Assembly: GCF_900109495.1 (NCBI RefSeq)
Contig: NZ_FOAA01000004.1
Span: 124,001-188,000, forward strand
Source of the DNA: Ectothiorhodospira marina
GTDB taxonomy: Bacteria; Pseudomonadota; Gammaproteobacteria; Ectothiorhodospirales; Ectothiorhodospiraceae
Length of the DNA stretch: 64,000 nucleotides
Reading direction: 5' to 3'
The first letter of the stretch is position 1. The number at the start of each line of letters is the position of its first letter. A program made the position numbers and the translations under genes. Under the pieces are notes generated by a model. It worked only from the letters and a program-made list of their open reading frames with translations, ran no database searches and had not been told where the DNA came from. Below, one piece after another: positions 47,362-57,030 of this stretch.

Positions 47362-48735
47362 GTGAGCACCCCAACCACTGTCATCATCCTCGCCGCCGGC
47401 CAGGGAACGCGCATGCGCTCCGCCTTGCCCAAGGTCCTGCATCCCCTGGGCGGGCAACCTCTGCTGGCCCATGTCATCCAGACCGCACAGACACTGTCAC
47501 CTGATCGGATCATTGTCGTCCACGGACATGGCGGCGATCAGGTCCGCGCGGCCTTGTCCCAGGCCCCGGTCATGTGGGTAGAGCAGACCGAGCAACTGGG
47601 TACAGGCCACGCCGTCACTCAGGCATTGCCTGAGGCCGGACCCGACGACCGCGTCCTGGTGCTGTATGGAGATGTGCCCCTGGTGGGCAAAGAGAGCCTG
47701 GAGCGCCTGCTGCAGGCCCTGGATGACCATGATCTGTCCGTGCAGACCATGATGCTGGAGGATCCCACTGGCTACGGTCGCATCCTGCGCGATCCAAAGG
47801 GACAACCGCAACGCATCGTGGAACAGAAGGATGCGTCCACCGAAGAACGGGCCATTCGCGAGGTGAACACCGGCTTCATGGCCGCCCATCGGCGCCATCT
47901 GGAAGACTGGCTGGGGCGCGTGGACCGTAACAATGCCCAGGGCGAGTATTACCTCACCGACTGCATCGCGCTGGCCGCCGGGGATGGTGCCCGTGTGGCT
48001 GCGGTGGTAGCCGATGATCCCGAACAGTTCCAGGGTGTCAACGACCGGGTTCAACTGGCGGCTTTGGAGCGTGCCTATCAGCGTCGCCAGGCGGAAATCC
48101 TGATGCGTGCTGGCGTCTCGGTGCGTGATCCGGCGCGTCTGGATATCCGTGGTGCTGTCACCGCCGGGCAGGACGTCACCCTGGACGTGAACGTGATCCT
48201 GGAAGGCGATGTCACTCTAGGGGAGGGCGTTTCGGTGGGTGCCCATTGCGTGCTGCGCAACGTCAGCGTGGGACCGGGCACGATCATCCAGCCCCATTGC
48301 ATCCTGGAGGACGCCACCATCGGCGCCGATGCCCGAATCGGGCCCTTTGCCCGCATCCGGCCCGGTACGGAACTGGCCGCTGGGGTGCACGTGGGCAACT
48401 TTGTCGAGATCAAGAAGAGCCGGGTGGGTGAAGGCTCCAAGGTGAATCACCTGAGCTACCTGGGCGACAGCCAGGTAGGCCGAGGTGTGAACGTGGGCGC
48501 CGGGACCATCACCTGTAACTATGATGGTGCCAACAAGCACCTCACCGTGATCGGCGATGGGGCCTTCATCGGCTCCAACACGGCCCTGGTGGCCCCGGTC
48601 ACGGTAGGGGAGGGTGCCACCATCGGTGCCGGTTCCACCATCAACGCCGATGCCCCGGCAGGGCAACTCACGCTGACCCGCGCGCCGCTGGAAACCCGCG
48701 CGGACTGGCAGCGACCGACGAAGAAAGGCGGTTGA
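47362..48735 (+). CDS. glmU: Bifunctional N-acetylglucosamine-1-phosphate uridyltransferase/glucosamine-1-phosphate acetyltransferase
   Basis: GlmU makes UDP-GlcNAc for peptidoglycan and LPS. The 457-residue product has the N-terminal uridyltransferase signature [23 protein letters not shown] near 9 (core [14 protein letters not shown]) and the C-terminal left-handed beta-helix with hexapeptide repeats from about 250, including [15 protein letters not shown] near 382 for acetyl-CoA binding. The start is GTG at 47362, giving the usual N-terminus [12 protein letters not shown]; upstream codons are not family-like. glmS follows after a repeat-containing gap. Confidence 0.96.
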   Translation: MSTPTTVIILAAGQGTRMRSALPKVLHPLGGQPLLAHVIQTAQTLSPDRIIVVHGHGGDQVRAALSQAPVMWVEQTEQLGTGHAVTQALPEAGPDDRVLVLYGDVPLVGKESLERLLQALDDHDLSVQTMMLEDPTGYGRILRDPKGQPQRIVEQKDASTEERAIREVNTGFMAAHRRHLEDWLGRVDRNNAQGEYYLTDCIALAAGDGARVAAVVADDPEQFQGVNDRVQLAALERAYQRRQAEILMRAGVSVRDPARLDIRGAVTAGQDVTLDVNVILEGDVTLGEGVSVGAHCVLRNVSVGPGTIIQPHCILEDATIGADARIGPFARIRPGTELAAGVHVGNFVEIKKSRVGEGSKVNHLSYLGDSQVGRGVNVGAGTITCNYDGANKHLTVIGDGAFIGSNTALVAPVTVGEGATIGAGSTINADAPAGQLTLTRAPLETRADWQRPTKKGG

Positions 48736-48761
48736 GGGACGTGGGGTGCCATACGGGCCCT

Positions 48762-48885
48762 CACCCCAACCCCTCTCCCGCTGGCGGGAGAGGGGCTCAA
48801 TACTCTTCTACCCCAGGGCACAGGGGCTACAGCTCCCTTCTCCCCTCGGGGGAGAAGGGCCGGGGATGAGGGGCGCGGCGGGCAC
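48762..48885. repeat. Two dispersed CTCTCCCC-type palindromes between glmU and glmS
   Basis: The first copy (48763-48798) reads CCCTCACCCCAACCCCTCTC followed by CCGCTGGCGGGAGAGGGG. The second (48834-48875) reads TCCCTTCTCCCCTCGGGGGA followed by GAAGGGCCGGGGATGAGGGG, in the opposite orientation. The pair thus forms a larger inverted arrangement, like the pair at 35268-35380. Confidence 0.75.
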
Positions 48886-48936
48886 GAAGCCCCGGCCCAG
48901 ATACTCGCCCTCATGACATAAACAGAAGGATTCACC

Positions 48937-50769
48937 ATGTGCGGAATCATCGGCGCCATCGCCCAACGTGACGTCCAACCCATCCTCATCGAAGGCCTCA
49001 GGCGCCTGGAGTACCGGGGCTACGACTCCGCTGGCATGGTCATCATGGACGCTCAGGGTCGCCTGCAACGGGAACGCTCCGTGGGCAAGGTGGAAGCCCT
49101 GGCGCAGCGAGTGGCCGGCAGCGGCCTGACCGGTACCCTGGGCATCGCACACACCCGCTGGGCGACCCATGGTGGCCCCACCGAGCGCAATGCCCACCCC
49201 CACCTGAGTGGTGAACGCATTGCCGTGGTCCACAACGGGATCATCGAGAACTACCAGGCCCTTCGGGACGATCTCAAGGCTCGGGGCTTTGAATTCACCT
49301 CCGACACCGACACCGAAGTCATCGCCCACCAGATCATGGACTACTGCCAGCAGGGTCATGATCTTCTGGAGGCGGTGCGGCGGGCCACGGCGCATTTCAG
49401 TGGCGCCTACGCCCTGGGTGTCATGAGCCGGGACGAGCCCGGTCGCCTGATCGCCGTGCGCGAGGGCAGCCCCCTGATCATCGGGCTGGGCATCGGTGAG
49501 CATTTCATCGCCTCGGACATCCAGGCCATGCTGCCGGTCACGCAGCGCTTCGTGTACCTGGAGAACGGCGACATCGCCGAACTGCGTCGCGACGGCTATC
49601 GGGTCCTGGACGCACAGGGCCATACGGTGGAGCGGCCGGTGACCGAGAGTTCGCTCACCGCCGGCGCTGCCGATCGCGGCCGCTTCCGCCATTTCATGCT
49701 CAAGGAGATCCACGAGCAGCCCCGCGCCGTGGCCGAGACCCTGGAGGGCCGCCTGGCCCCCGACGGGGTGCTGGAAGGCATCATGGGGCCCGGCTCCGAG
49801 GAGATCCTGGCGCGGGTGAAGTCGGTGCAGATCCTGGCCTGTGGCACCAGCTACCATGCCGGCCTGGTGGCGAGTTACTGGATCGAGGGCCTGCTGGGGT
49901 TGCCCTGCCGGGTGGAGGTGGCCAGCGAGTTCCGTTACCGGCGCCATGCCGTGCTCCCCGACTGCCTGCTGGTGACCATCTCCCAGTCCGGCGAGACCGC
50001 CGATTCCCTCGCCGCCCTGCGCCAGGCCAGTGAAGATGACTATCTGGGCTCTCTGGCCATCTGCAACGTGCCGGAGAGCTCCCTGGTGCGGGAATCCGAC
50101 ATGGTGCTCATGACCCATGCCGGCCCCGAGATCGGCGTGGCCTCCACCAAGGCCTTCACCACCCAGCTAGTGGCCCTGTTCCTGCTCGTCCTCTCCCTGG
50201 GCCGTCATCACGGCCTGGCCCCGGCACGCGCCCAGTCCTTCGTGGAGCAACTGCGCGCCCTGCCCGCCGCCCTGGAAAAGGTGCTGGCCCTGGATACGCC
50301 CATCGAGCGCCTGGCCATGGGCCTGGCCGACAAGCACCATGCCCTGTTCCTGGGTCGTGGCTGCCATTACCCCATTGCCCTGGAAGGCGCCCTCAAGCTC
50401 AAGGAGATCTCCTACATCCACGCCGAGGCCTACCCCGCCGGGGAACTCAAGCACGGCCCCCTGGCCCTGGTGGACGCCGACATGCCCGTGGTGGTGGTGG
50501 CCCCCAACAATCACCTGCTGGAAAAGCTCAAGTCCAACCTGGAAGAGGTCCGTGCCCGCGGCGGACACCTGATGGTCTTCACCGACGATGTGGCCGCCCT
50601 GGGCAGCGACGACTCCATCCAGAGCCTGGCCGTCCCCCCCGTGGACGACTGGCTCTCCGCCATCATCCACACCGTGCCCCTGCAACTGCTCTCCTACCAC
50701 ACCGCCATCCTCAAGGGCACCGATGTGGATCAGCCGCGCAACCTGGCCAAGTCGGTGACGGTGGAGTAG
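48937..50769 (+). CDS. glmS: Glutamine-fructose-6-phosphate aminotransferase (isomerising)
   Basis: GlmS makes glucosamine 6-phosphate, the first committed step to UDP-GlcNAc. The 610-residue product has the N-terminal class II glutaminase (Cys2 of MCGIIGAIA, RWATHGGPTERNAHPH near 73; core RWATHGGPTERNAHP) and two SIS sugar-isomerase domains with CGTSYHAG near 301, SQSGETADS near 348 and the C-terminal KSVTVE tail that caps the active site. glmU and glmS are adjacent, as in E. coli. No glmS ribozyme-like leader is evident. Confidence 0.97.
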   Translation: MCGIIGAIAQRDVQPILIEGLRRLEYRGYDSAGMVIMDAQGRLQRERSVGKVEALAQRVAGSGLTGTLGIAHTRWATHGGPTERNAHPHLSGERIAVVHNGIIENYQALRDDLKARGFEFTSDTDTEVIAHQIMDYCQQGHDLLEAVRRATAHFSGAYALGVMSRDEPGRLIAVREGSPLIIGLGIGEHFIASDIQAMLPVTQRFVYLENGDIAELRRDGYRVLDAQGHTVERPVTESSLTAGAADRGRFRHFMLKEIHEQPRAVAETLEGRLAPDGVLEGIMGPGSEEILARVKSVQILACGTSYHAGLVASYWIEGLLGLPCRVEVASEFRYRRHAVLPDCLLVTISQSGETADSLAALRQASEDDYLGSLAICNVPESSLVRESDMVLMTHAGPEIGVASTKAFTTQLVALFLLVLSLGRHHGLAPARAQSFVEQLRALPAALEKVLALDTPIERLAMGLADKHHALFLGRGCHYPIALEGALKLKEISYIHAEAYPAGELKHGPLALVDADMPVVVVAPNNHLLEKLKSNLEEVRARGGHLMVFTDDVAALGSDDSIQSLAVPPVDDWLSAIIHTVPLQLLSYHTAILKGTDVDQPRNLAKSVTVE

Positions 50770-50954
50770 GGGCATTCCGATCCCCGAAGGTATTGTCGTA
50801 GGGGCGCTTCGAGAAGCGCCCCGTCGGCGCAGCGAAGACCTCCCAGCCTCCCGGCACACCGGGCGGGCCGTTCCCGAACGGCCCGTACGCGTGTATGGGC
50901 CGCTGCCATGGTCATAGGGCACAGGTTCAGCACAGGAGAGAAGGAGCCTGCATC
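50770..50954. repeat. Intergenic palindromes, including a solitary relative of the 33.6-kb array
   Basis: A perfect palindrome GGGGCGCTTC-GA-GAAGCGCCCC occupies 50801-50822. At 50865-50884 lies GGGCCGTTCCCGAACGGCCC followed by GTACGCGTGTATGGGC. It has the same architecture as the array units at 33610-34240 (GTTC..GAAC palindrome followed by a GTACG element) but with a different centre. No gene is supported in this gap. Confidence 0.7.
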
Positions 50955-52136
50955 ATGATCCCGCCAGTGGCCGCCCTCATCCGCCGCCATCCGGTCCCCG
51001 TGGTGGTCCTGGCCCAGCTGTTCGGGACGTCGCTGTGGTTCAGCATCAATGGTGTCTGGCTGTCCATGTCCGAGGAGCTGGGGCTGTCGGATGCGGATCT
51101 GGGGTATCTCACCCTCACGGTGCAGGCCGGGTTCATTGTGGGCACGCTCACCCTGGCCGCCACCGGCCTGGCGGACCGGTTCCGGGCGAGCCACATCTTT
51201 GCCGTGGCCAGCCTCTGCGGCGCCCTGGTGAATGCCGGTTTTCTGCTGGTGGCGACCCAGCCTTATCTGGATGTCCTGGTGCGTTTCCTCACCGGGCTGT
51301 GCCTGGCGGGCATCTATCCGCTGGGGATGAAGCTGGTCATTTCCTGGGTGCCTCAGTACGCCGGGGCGGCGTTGTCCTGGCTGGTGGGGATGTTGACCCT
51401 GGGCACGGCCCTGCCGCACCTGATGCGTGGCGCCACCCTGGGACTGCCGTGGGAGTGGACCTTGCTGGCGGCATCCGGGCTGGCGCTGCTGGGGGGGCTG
51501 TTGATCCTCACCCTGGGCGATGGCCCGCATCTTCCCAAGGCCGGGGGCAGGACGTCCCTGCGCCATGGGTTGTCGGGCCTGAAGCTGCCGCATTTTCGCG
51601 CCGTGGCCGGGGGCTATTTCGGCCATTGCTGGGAGCTGTATGCCTTCTGGATGCTGGTGCCGCTGCTGGTGGGGCGGGAGGTCGCCCGGCTGGAGGCGCC
51701 GGCGGCCTGGATCCCCTGGCTGGCCTTTGCGGTCATTGCCGTGGGCTTCCTGGGCTGCGTATGGGGGGGGCGGTTCAGCCGGCGTCTTGGCAGTGAGTGG
51801 GTGGCCCGTCGCGCCTTGGCGGTTTCGGGCGCCCTCTGCCTCGCCTACCCGCTGCTGGCCTGGGCCCCCGCCGGCGTGCTGCTGATCCTGCTGGCCCTGT
51901 GGGGTGTCACCGTGATTGCCGACTCTCCCCAGTTTTCTGCCCTGGCGGCGGCCCATGCGCCCCGGGAACTGGTGGGGTCGTCGCTTGCGGTGATGAACGC
52001 CATCGGTTTCGCCCTGACCGTGCCGGCCATCTGGCTTACCAGCCTGCTGTGGGAGATGCAGGGCACCTGGGTGATGCTGTGGCTGCTGCCGGGGCCGCTT
52101 CTGGGGCTGTGGGCGATGCGGGGGCTGCACCGGTGA
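50955..52136 (+). CDS. Major facilitator superfamily transporter
   Basis: The 393-residue membrane protein has about twelve helices. It has the MFS N-terminal helix [13 protein letters not shown] and the loop [12 protein letters not shown] after helix 2. [18 protein letters not shown] in helix 5 and [21 protein letters not shown] in helix 7 resemble sugar- or cyanate-type MFS carriers, but the substrate cannot be named. GAAGGAG precedes the ATG at 50955. It is convergent with the DJ-1 gene, only 15 bases between stops. Confidence 0.85.
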   Translation: MIPPVAALIRRHPVPVVVLAQLFGTSLWFSINGVWLSMSEELGLSDADLGYLTLTVQAGFIVGTLTLAATGLADRFRASHIFAVASLCGALVNAGFLLVATQPYLDVLVRFLTGLCLAGIYPLGMKLVISWVPQYAGAALSWLVGMLTLGTALPHLMRGATLGLPWEWTLLAASGLALLGGLLILTLGDGPHLPKAGGRTSLRHGLSGLKLPHFRAVAGGYFGHCWELYAFWMLVPLLVGREVARLEAPAAWIPWLAFAVIAVGFLGCVWGGRFSRRLGSEWVARRALAVSGALCLAYPLLAWAPAGVLLILLALWGVTVIADSPQFSALAAAHAPRELVGSSLAVMNAIGFALTVPAIWLTSLLWEMQGTWVMLWLLPGPLLGLWAMRGLHR

Positions 52137-52151
52137 CAACGTGTCGGCCTG

Positions 52152-52703
52152 TCAGGGTCGGCACAGGGGGCCCTCCACCTCCCGGCGCTTATCGGTGCCA
52201 GCCAGCAGTTCGATCAGGGTCAGGGCGAAGTCCATGGCGGTGCCCGGGCCCTGGGAGGTGGCGATATTACCGTCCACCTCCACCGGCTGCCCGGTGAATC
52301 GGGTCTCCGGCAGGTCCAGGGTCTTCACCACCGCGGGGTGGCCGGTGGCGGTGCGACCCTTGAGCAGGCCGGCGCTGCCGAGCACCTTGGGCGCGGCGCA
52401 GATGGCGCCGATGAATCGCCCTTCCTCCTGCATGCTGTGCAAGAGGGCATGGATGCGGGGATCAGCATCAAGGCGGTTGGCCCCGGCCAGGCCGCCGGGT
52501 AGGACAACCAGATCGAAGGGGTCATCCAGAACCTCGTCCAGGAGCACATCGGGTTTGAGGACCACCCCTCGGGAGCAGGTGACGGGACCCGGTTCCAAGC
52601 CGGCGACCACCACCTGGAAGTCGGCGCGGCGCAGCAGGTCGATCAGCGTGACGGCTTCGAGTTCCTCGCTGCCGTGGGCGATGGGGATAAGGATGCGTGC
52701 CAT
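52152..52703 (-). CDS. DJ-1/PfpI-family protein (YajL-like)
   Basis: The 183-residue protein has the DJ-1 fold with the nucleophile-elbow cysteine in IGAICAAPKVL near 100 and the conserved glutamate in HGSEELEAV near 14. Members act as glyoxalases, deglycase-type protein repair enzymes or chaperones in oxidative or carbonyl stress; the precise activity is debated. The gene starts inside the 3' end of yibQ (61-base overlap), so the two are co-transcribed on the minus strand. Confidence 0.88.
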   Translation of the reverse strand: MARILIPIAHGSEELEAVTLIDLLRRADFQVVVAGLEPGPVTCSRGVVLKPDVLLDEVLDDPFDLVVLPGGLAGANRLDADPRIHALLHSMQEEGRFIGAICAAPKVLGSAGLLKGRTATGHPAVVKTLDLPETRFTGQPVEVDGNIATSQGPGTAMDFALTLIELLAGTDKRREVEGPLCRP

Positions 52704-53476
52704 TGTTTCACCTCCTGCTTGCGTGTGAGGTAATCGCTGACGGTGACCAGGCGGATACCCTGGGCCTCCAGTTCGGGCAGCATGGCCTCCAGCACCTCCA
52801 GCGTTGCGGGGTAGGGATGTCCGATGCCCAGTGCATAGCCCCGCAGGCGTGCCAGCTGGCTCAGCCGTTTCACCTGCTTGCGCACGAAATCCGCGTCGTG
52901 GGGTTTTGCGTCCAGGAAGACATCCCGCTGGGTGCTGGGCAGGCCGGCCCAGGTGGACACATGCCGCACCAGAGTCTGTGCATGGGTGCGGCTGTCCACG
53001 AAATAGAGTGCTGGATCGGTATGGCTGACTTCTGCCATCACCCAGGCCAGATGATGCGCCTCGCGGGAGAGGCGACTGCCCATGTGATTGTTCACGCCGC
53101 GGACGTATGGGACGCTGGCCAGTGCCTCGCGGACCGTGTCCCGGGTCTCGTACTCGGTCATGTGTCGCAGGATGGCCCCGGGGCCGGGGTCGTGCCCATT
53201 GTCGGCTTCCATGGGCAGGTGCAGCATGACTTCATGGCCTCGTTGATGGGCCCAGAGAGCGGCGTTGTGCGCCTGAGGGGTATGAGGCAGTACCGCCACG
53301 GTGAGGGGGCCGGGAAGCGCAACGGTGCGTCGCGCCTCCCGCGGGTCATTGCCAAGGTCATCAATGACGATCGCCACCACGGGCCACGGATCCGCGTCCG
53401 CAGTTGCTCCGGTGGCGGCTCCCGTCAGGGCCCAGAATAGAAGACCCCAGAGGCTGGCTCGCCCCAGGCCTGGCAC
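52643..53476 (-). CDS. Divergent polysaccharide deacetylase YibQ (DUF610)
   Basis: The 277-residue periplasmic protein has a signal peptide-like N-terminus (LWGLLFWALTGAATGATA) and a NodB-like deacetylase fold with VVAIVIDDLGND near 33, EVMLHLPMEA near 88, NNHMGSRLS near 129 and DSRTHA. These keep the Asp-Asp and His residues of the fold in divergent form. Its role is unproven but it is regularly linked to envC and ctpA, suggesting cell-wall remodelling. The start is GTG at 53476, with the ctpA stop codon one base further upstream. Confidence 0.85.
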   Translation of the reverse strand: MPGLGRASLWGLLFWALTGAATGATADADPWPVVAIVIDDLGNDPREARRTVALPGPLTVAVLPHTPQAHNAALWAHQRGHEVMLHLPMEADNGHDPGPGAILRHMTEYETRDTVREALASVPYVRGVNNHMGSRLSREAHHLAWVMAEVSHTDPALYFVDSRTHAQTLVRHVSTWAGLPSTQRDVFLDAKPHDADFVRKQVKRLSQLARLRGYALGIGHPYPATLEVLEAMLPELEAQGIRLVTVSDYLTRKQEVKQWHASLSPSPTAARNSKPSR

Positions 53477-53477
53477 C

Positions 53478-54779
53478 TCAGCGACGCGCCTGGAGCAGAT
53501 CCAGCCCCTTGAGCATGTTCAGGGCCTCATAGAGCTGGTAGTCCCGCTGCGCCAGGGATTCCAGCGTCTCTTCACCTTCCTCGTCGTCGGCTTTCTCGTT
53601 CTCTCCCGCGAGGTGACGACTCAGTTGGGCCTCCGTGATCGGGCGGATGCCGGGTTCACCGGATTCGGCCAGGGTGATCTGTTCCAGCTTGATGTCCGGT
53701 TCGATGCCATCGGCCTGGATGGAGCGGCCCGCCGGGGTGTAGTAGCGTGCGGTGGTCAGCTTGAGTGCCTCGCCCTTGTCCAGAGGCAGGATGGTCTGCA
53801 CCGAGCCCTTGCCGAAGGTGGAGGAACCCATGATGATGGCCCGCTCATGGTCCTGCAGGGCCCCGGCGACGATCTCCGATGCCGATGCCGAGCCGGCGTT
53901 CACCAGCACCACCAGGGGCGCGCCATTGAGCACGTCTCCCGGGGAGGCGGTGTAGCGGAACTCAGAGTCCTTCACACGGCCTTCGGTGTAAACGATCAGG
54001 CCGTCGTTGAGAAAGGCATCCGACACGCCCACGGCGCCGTTGAGAATGCCCCCCGGGTTATTGCGCAGGTCCAGCACCAGGCCCTTGAGGCCGCCGCTTT
54101 CCTTCTGCAACGCACGGGCCTCTTCCACCAGCATCTGTGCGGTGCGTGACTGGAAGGTGGTCACCCGCAGGTAGCCGAAGCCTGGCTCCAGCATTTCACT
54201 ACGCACACTCTGCACGCGAACCGTGTCCCGTGTGATCTCCACCTCGAAGGGGGCCTCACGGCCCTCACGAACCACGGTCAGGGTGATGTCACTGCCCTTG
54301 GGGCCACGCATCTTGCTCACGGCCTCGTTGAGGGTCATGCCCTTCACCGGCGTGTCGTCCAGGCGGATGATCAGGTCGCCCGCGCGCATGCCGGCGCGAC
54401 TGGCCGGCGTGTCGTCGATGGGGGAGATGACCTTGACGAAGCCATCTTCCATACCCACTTCCAGCCCCAAACCGCCGAATTCGCCCTGGGTGCCAATCTG
54501 CAGTTCCGAGAACTCATCGGAATTGAGGAAGGTGGAATGGGGGTCCAGGCCGGAGAGCATGCCCCGGATGGCGTTCTCCAGCAGGTCCGAGTCTTCCACT
54601 TCGTCCACGTAGTTGCGCTTGATGCGCATGTATACGTCCGTGAAGGCCCGCAGGTCCTCAAGGGGAACAGCTTGTGAGGATTCCTGTCTGTCGGCGACCA
54701 CGCCGAAAGAGATGCTGAGCATCACGCCCAGGATCATGCCCATCAGCAGGCCTGCGCCCACGCGGGTTTGGGTTTTCAT
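53478..54779 (-). CDS. ctpA: Carboxy-terminal processing peptidase (S41 family)
   Basis: The 433-residue periplasmic serine protease has an N-terminal membrane anchor/signal (GAGLLMGMILGVMLSISFGVV), a PDZ domain (GGLGLEVGMEDGFVKVISPI near 101; core PASRAGMRAGDLIIRLD) and the S41 catalytic core. The catalytic Ser is in NAGSASASEIVAGAL near 311 and the Lys in GSSTFGKGSVQ near 337. Such proteases trim or degrade cell-wall hydrolases and their partners. It sits between envC and yibQ, a conserved envelope cluster. Confidence 0.93.
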   Translation of the reverse strand: MKTQTRVGAGLLMGMILGVMLSISFGVVADRQESSQAVPLEDLRAFTDVYMRIKRNYVDEVEDSDLLENAIRGMLSGLDPHSTFLNSDEFSELQIGTQGEFGGLGLEVGMEDGFVKVISPIDDTPASRAGMRAGDLIIRLDDTPVKGMTLNEAVSKMRGPKGSDITLTVVREGREAPFEVEITRDTVRVQSVRSEMLEPGFGYLRVTTFQSRTAQMLVEEARALQKESGGLKGLVLDLRNNPGGILNGAVGVSDAFLNDGLIVYTEGRVKDSEFRYTASPGDVLNGAPLVVLVNAGSASASEIVAGALQDHERAIIMGSSTFGKGSVQTILPLDKGEALKLTTARYYTPAGRSIQADGIEPDIKLEQITLAESGEPGIRPITEAQLSRHLAGENEKADDEEGEETLESLAQRDYQLYEALNMLKGLDLLQARR

Positions 54780-54875
54780 ATACTTTTACTCCACTACTGT
54801 CCCGTCGTGCGGGGAATCCGCGGGATACTGTGACAGGGCCTCAATAGGCCAGACGGTTTTGGCTGGCATGCGCCA

Positions 54876-56066
54876 TTAACGAGAGCCTACCATTCGCTGG
54901 TTAGAGTCGCACCATCGGGCGGGGTTCACGGGCTGGCCCTCGTGGCGGATCTCGAAGTACACCCCCGGTGTCTGATCGGCGCCGCTGTCCCCGGCATGGG
55001 CGATGGTGTCACCTTGTCGTACCCAATCTCCCGGGGATTTGAGCAGGCTCTCGTTGTGACCATACAGGGTCATGTAGCCATCACCGTGATCCACGATCAG
55101 TAGCATGCCGAAGCCCCGCATCCAGTCGGCAAACGCCACCCGGCCGTGATGGATGGCCCTCACTGGATCGCCTCGCTCCGCGGTGATCACCAGGCCACGC
55201 CAGCGTTGCCCGGTGTCGCTGGCGCGGGTTGTGCCGAAACCATGCCGGATCTCGCCGGGCACGGGGTAGGGCAGTTGACCGCGATGATCGGCGAAGGCCT
55301 CATCCATGAGCGATTCGTCCGGGATGTCGCTCAATGCGGCATCCAGGGATTCAATGAGGTCTTCAAGGGCCTGTTGATCGCTTTCCAGTTGGGTGAGGGT
55401 CTGGCCAGCGGCGTCGATGTCCGCCTGTAGTGCAGCCAGGGCCCCGGCCCGTTCCTCCCGACGCCTCTCCAGTTCATTTTGCAGGCGCTGCCGGGCGGAC
55501 CGTTGCCGGGCCTGGTCCACCCTGACCTCGTCAAGGGCCTGTCGGGTGCGCGCCAGGTCGGCCAGGGCCTCCCGGGCTTCCCGGATGCGTTCGCTGCGCG
55601 CCGCGTTGAAGTGGCGATAGTAAGTGAGCATTCGCTCCAGTCGCGCCGGGTCTTCCTGATTGAGGATCAGCTTGAGTTGATCCTGCTGACCGGCCTGATA
55701 GGCGTGACGCAATTGCAGGGCGAGGCCTTCGCGGTGCGCCTCCAGGCGCGCCTCCTCCTTCCGGGCGCGGGCCTCCAGGGTGCGCAGACGTGAACGGGTT
55801 TTCTCCAGATCGGCCTCGCTTTGGGTCAGGTCCCGGGACGTTCGACTGACCGCGCGCTCGGTCTCGCGCAGTTGCGCTTCCAGCGTGCCTCGTTTGCCCC
55901 GGGCCTTCTCCAGTTCATCCCGAACCTGCTCAATTTCCTGCTGCACTTCCTGAAGGCGCTCGCGGGCCTGCTCCCAGTCCGTCCCGTCGGCGCTGGCCGC
56001 CGGGGACAGTGCCAGCAGGGCGGTGAACGTGATCGCCCTGAACAGGCCTTCTGACCGGTCACCCAT
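54876..56066 (-). CDS. envC: EnvC-like murein hydrolase activator
   Basis: The 396-residue periplasmic protein has a signal peptide (GLFRAITFTALLALSPAASA), a long coiled coil (about 30-250), and a C-terminal LytM/M23 domain from about 270. The LytM metal site is degenerate: the usual HxxxD is RWRGLVI and the final HxH is YFEIR, as in EnvC, which activates amidases rather than cutting peptidoglycan. The start at 56066 was chosen for the signal peptide. No good ribosome-binding site is visible and an ATG 24 bases upstream is possible. Confidence 0.87.
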   Translation of the reverse strand: MGDRSEGLFRAITFTALLALSPAASADGTDWEQARERLQEVQQEIEQVRDELEKARGKRGTLEAQLRETERAVSRTSRDLTQSEADLEKTRSRLRTLEARARKEEARLEAHREGLALQLRHAYQAGQQDQLKLILNQEDPARLERMLTYYRHFNAARSERIREAREALADLARTRQALDEVRVDQARQRSARQRLQNELERRREERAGALAALQADIDAAGQTLTQLESDQQALEDLIESLDAALSDIPDESLMDEAFADHRGQLPYPVPGEIRHGFGTTRASDTGQRWRGLVITAERGDPVRAIHHGRVAFADWMRGFGMLLIVDHGDGYMTLYGHNESLLKSPGDWVRQGDTIAHAGDSGADQTPGVYFEIRHEGQPVNPARWCDSNQRMVGSR

Positions 56067-56183
56067 TGAAATATTTTTGATAAAGATCATAATTGGATTA
56101 ACCACTACTAATATACGAGATGTCCGATGCCACCGGTTCCATTCGCTAACAGTGCTGCTGAGCCCGTCAACAGGGTTGGGTCC

Positions 56184-56498
56184 ATGCCATCCGATCCGTC
56201 TGAATTGATGGACAAGGAGGAGGATATCGAGCGTGCCTCGCGTTCGCTCAAGGCCATGGCGCACCCGCTGCGTCTCAAGATCCTCTGTGTGCTAGGGGAC
56301 CGCGAGGTGAGTGTGCAGGAGATCGTGGACCATGTGGGCACTTCCCAGAGCAATATCTCCCAGCACCTGGCGATCCTGAGGGATAAGGGTATTCTCTCCG
56401 CCCGCAAGGACGCCAATCGGGTGTATTACCGGGTGGGCGATGGCCGCACCCTGCGCCTGATCGGGATGATGCAGGATGTGTTCTGCCGGTCCGTCTGA
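56184..56498 (+). CDS. ArsR-family winged-helix regulator
   Basis: The 104-residue protein has the ArsR HTH fold: RSLKAMAHPLRLKILCVLG, SVQEIVDHVGTSQSNISQHLAILRDKGIL (core TSQSNISQHLAILRDKG) and the beta wing RKDANRVYYRV. The metal-binding cysteine pair typical of ArsR/SmtB (ELCVC) is missing, so the signal is probably not arsenic or cadmium. Its only Cys residues are in ILCVLG and near the C-terminus (FCRSV). It diverges from envC; TAATAT at 56109-56114 may be its -10 box. An ATG at 56127 is less likely. Confidence 0.82.
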   Translation: MPSDPSELMDKEEDIERASRSLKAMAHPLRLKILCVLGDREVSVQEIVDHVGTSQSNISQHLAILRDKGILSARKDANRVYYRVGDGRTLRLIGMMQDVFCRSV

Positions 56499-56574
56499 GT
56501 CCCCTGGCTTGCCCGCCGGGCCCCGAGGGGGCAGAATGCGGACCTCCCAATGATTGACCCAGCCCGAGCGATTC

Positions 56575-57003
56575 ATGGACCAGTATCTGGAGTTTGTTGC
56601 CAACCACCCCCTGCTGTTCGGCCTGCTGGCCGCCGTGATCGGTGCCATTGGCTACACTGAGTTCTCCCGCCTGACCCGAAAGTTTCAGGTCATGGGGCCA
56701 CAGCAGGCGGTGCGCGCCATGAATCAGGACGACTCCCTGGTCCTGGATGTGCGAGAAGAGGCGGAGGCCCGCAAGAATGGCAAGATCACCGGTGCCCGCC
56801 ATATCCCGCTCACCAAACTCAAGGATCGCTTGAGCGAGATCGACAAGCACAAGGACAAGACCGTGATTGTCTACTGCGAGAGTGGCAGCCGCTCCGGCCA
56901 GGCCTGCAACACGCTGGTGAAGAATGGCTTCGATAAGGTCATCGATCTGCGTGGCGGCGTGCTGGGCTGGCAATCCGAAGGTCTGCCGCTGAGCAAGCGC
57001 TAA
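56575..57003 (+). CDS. Membrane-anchored rhodanese-like protein (YibN)
   Basis: The 142-residue protein has one N-terminal membrane helix (HPLLFGLLAAVIGAIGY) and a cytoplasmic rhodanese domain. The catalytic loop CESGSRSGQA near 105 keeps the sulfur-accepting Cys. ATG at 56575 gives the normal YibN start; an in-frame TTG lies further upstream. It leads the yibN-grxC-secB-gpsA group, whose order is conserved in gammaproteobacteria. Recent work in E. coli links YibN to membrane protein insertion, but I infer only location and sulfurtransferase fold. Confidence 0.88.
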   Translation: MDQYLEFVANHPLLFGLLAAVIGAIGYTEFSRLTRKFQVMGPQQAVRAMNQDDSLVLDVREEAEARKNGKITGARHIPLTKLKDRLSEIDKHKDKTVIVYCESGSRSGQACNTLVKNGFDKVIDLRGGVLGWQSEGLPLSKR

Positions 57004-57030
57004 GCCCGATCGACCGTTGAGAGTCCCCCG

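Noticed and set aside
48736-48936. glmS ribozyme or riboswitch
   Set aside because: The gap is largely two dispersed palindromes, with none of the conserved ribozyme core; such ribozymes belong mainly to Gram-positive bacteria.
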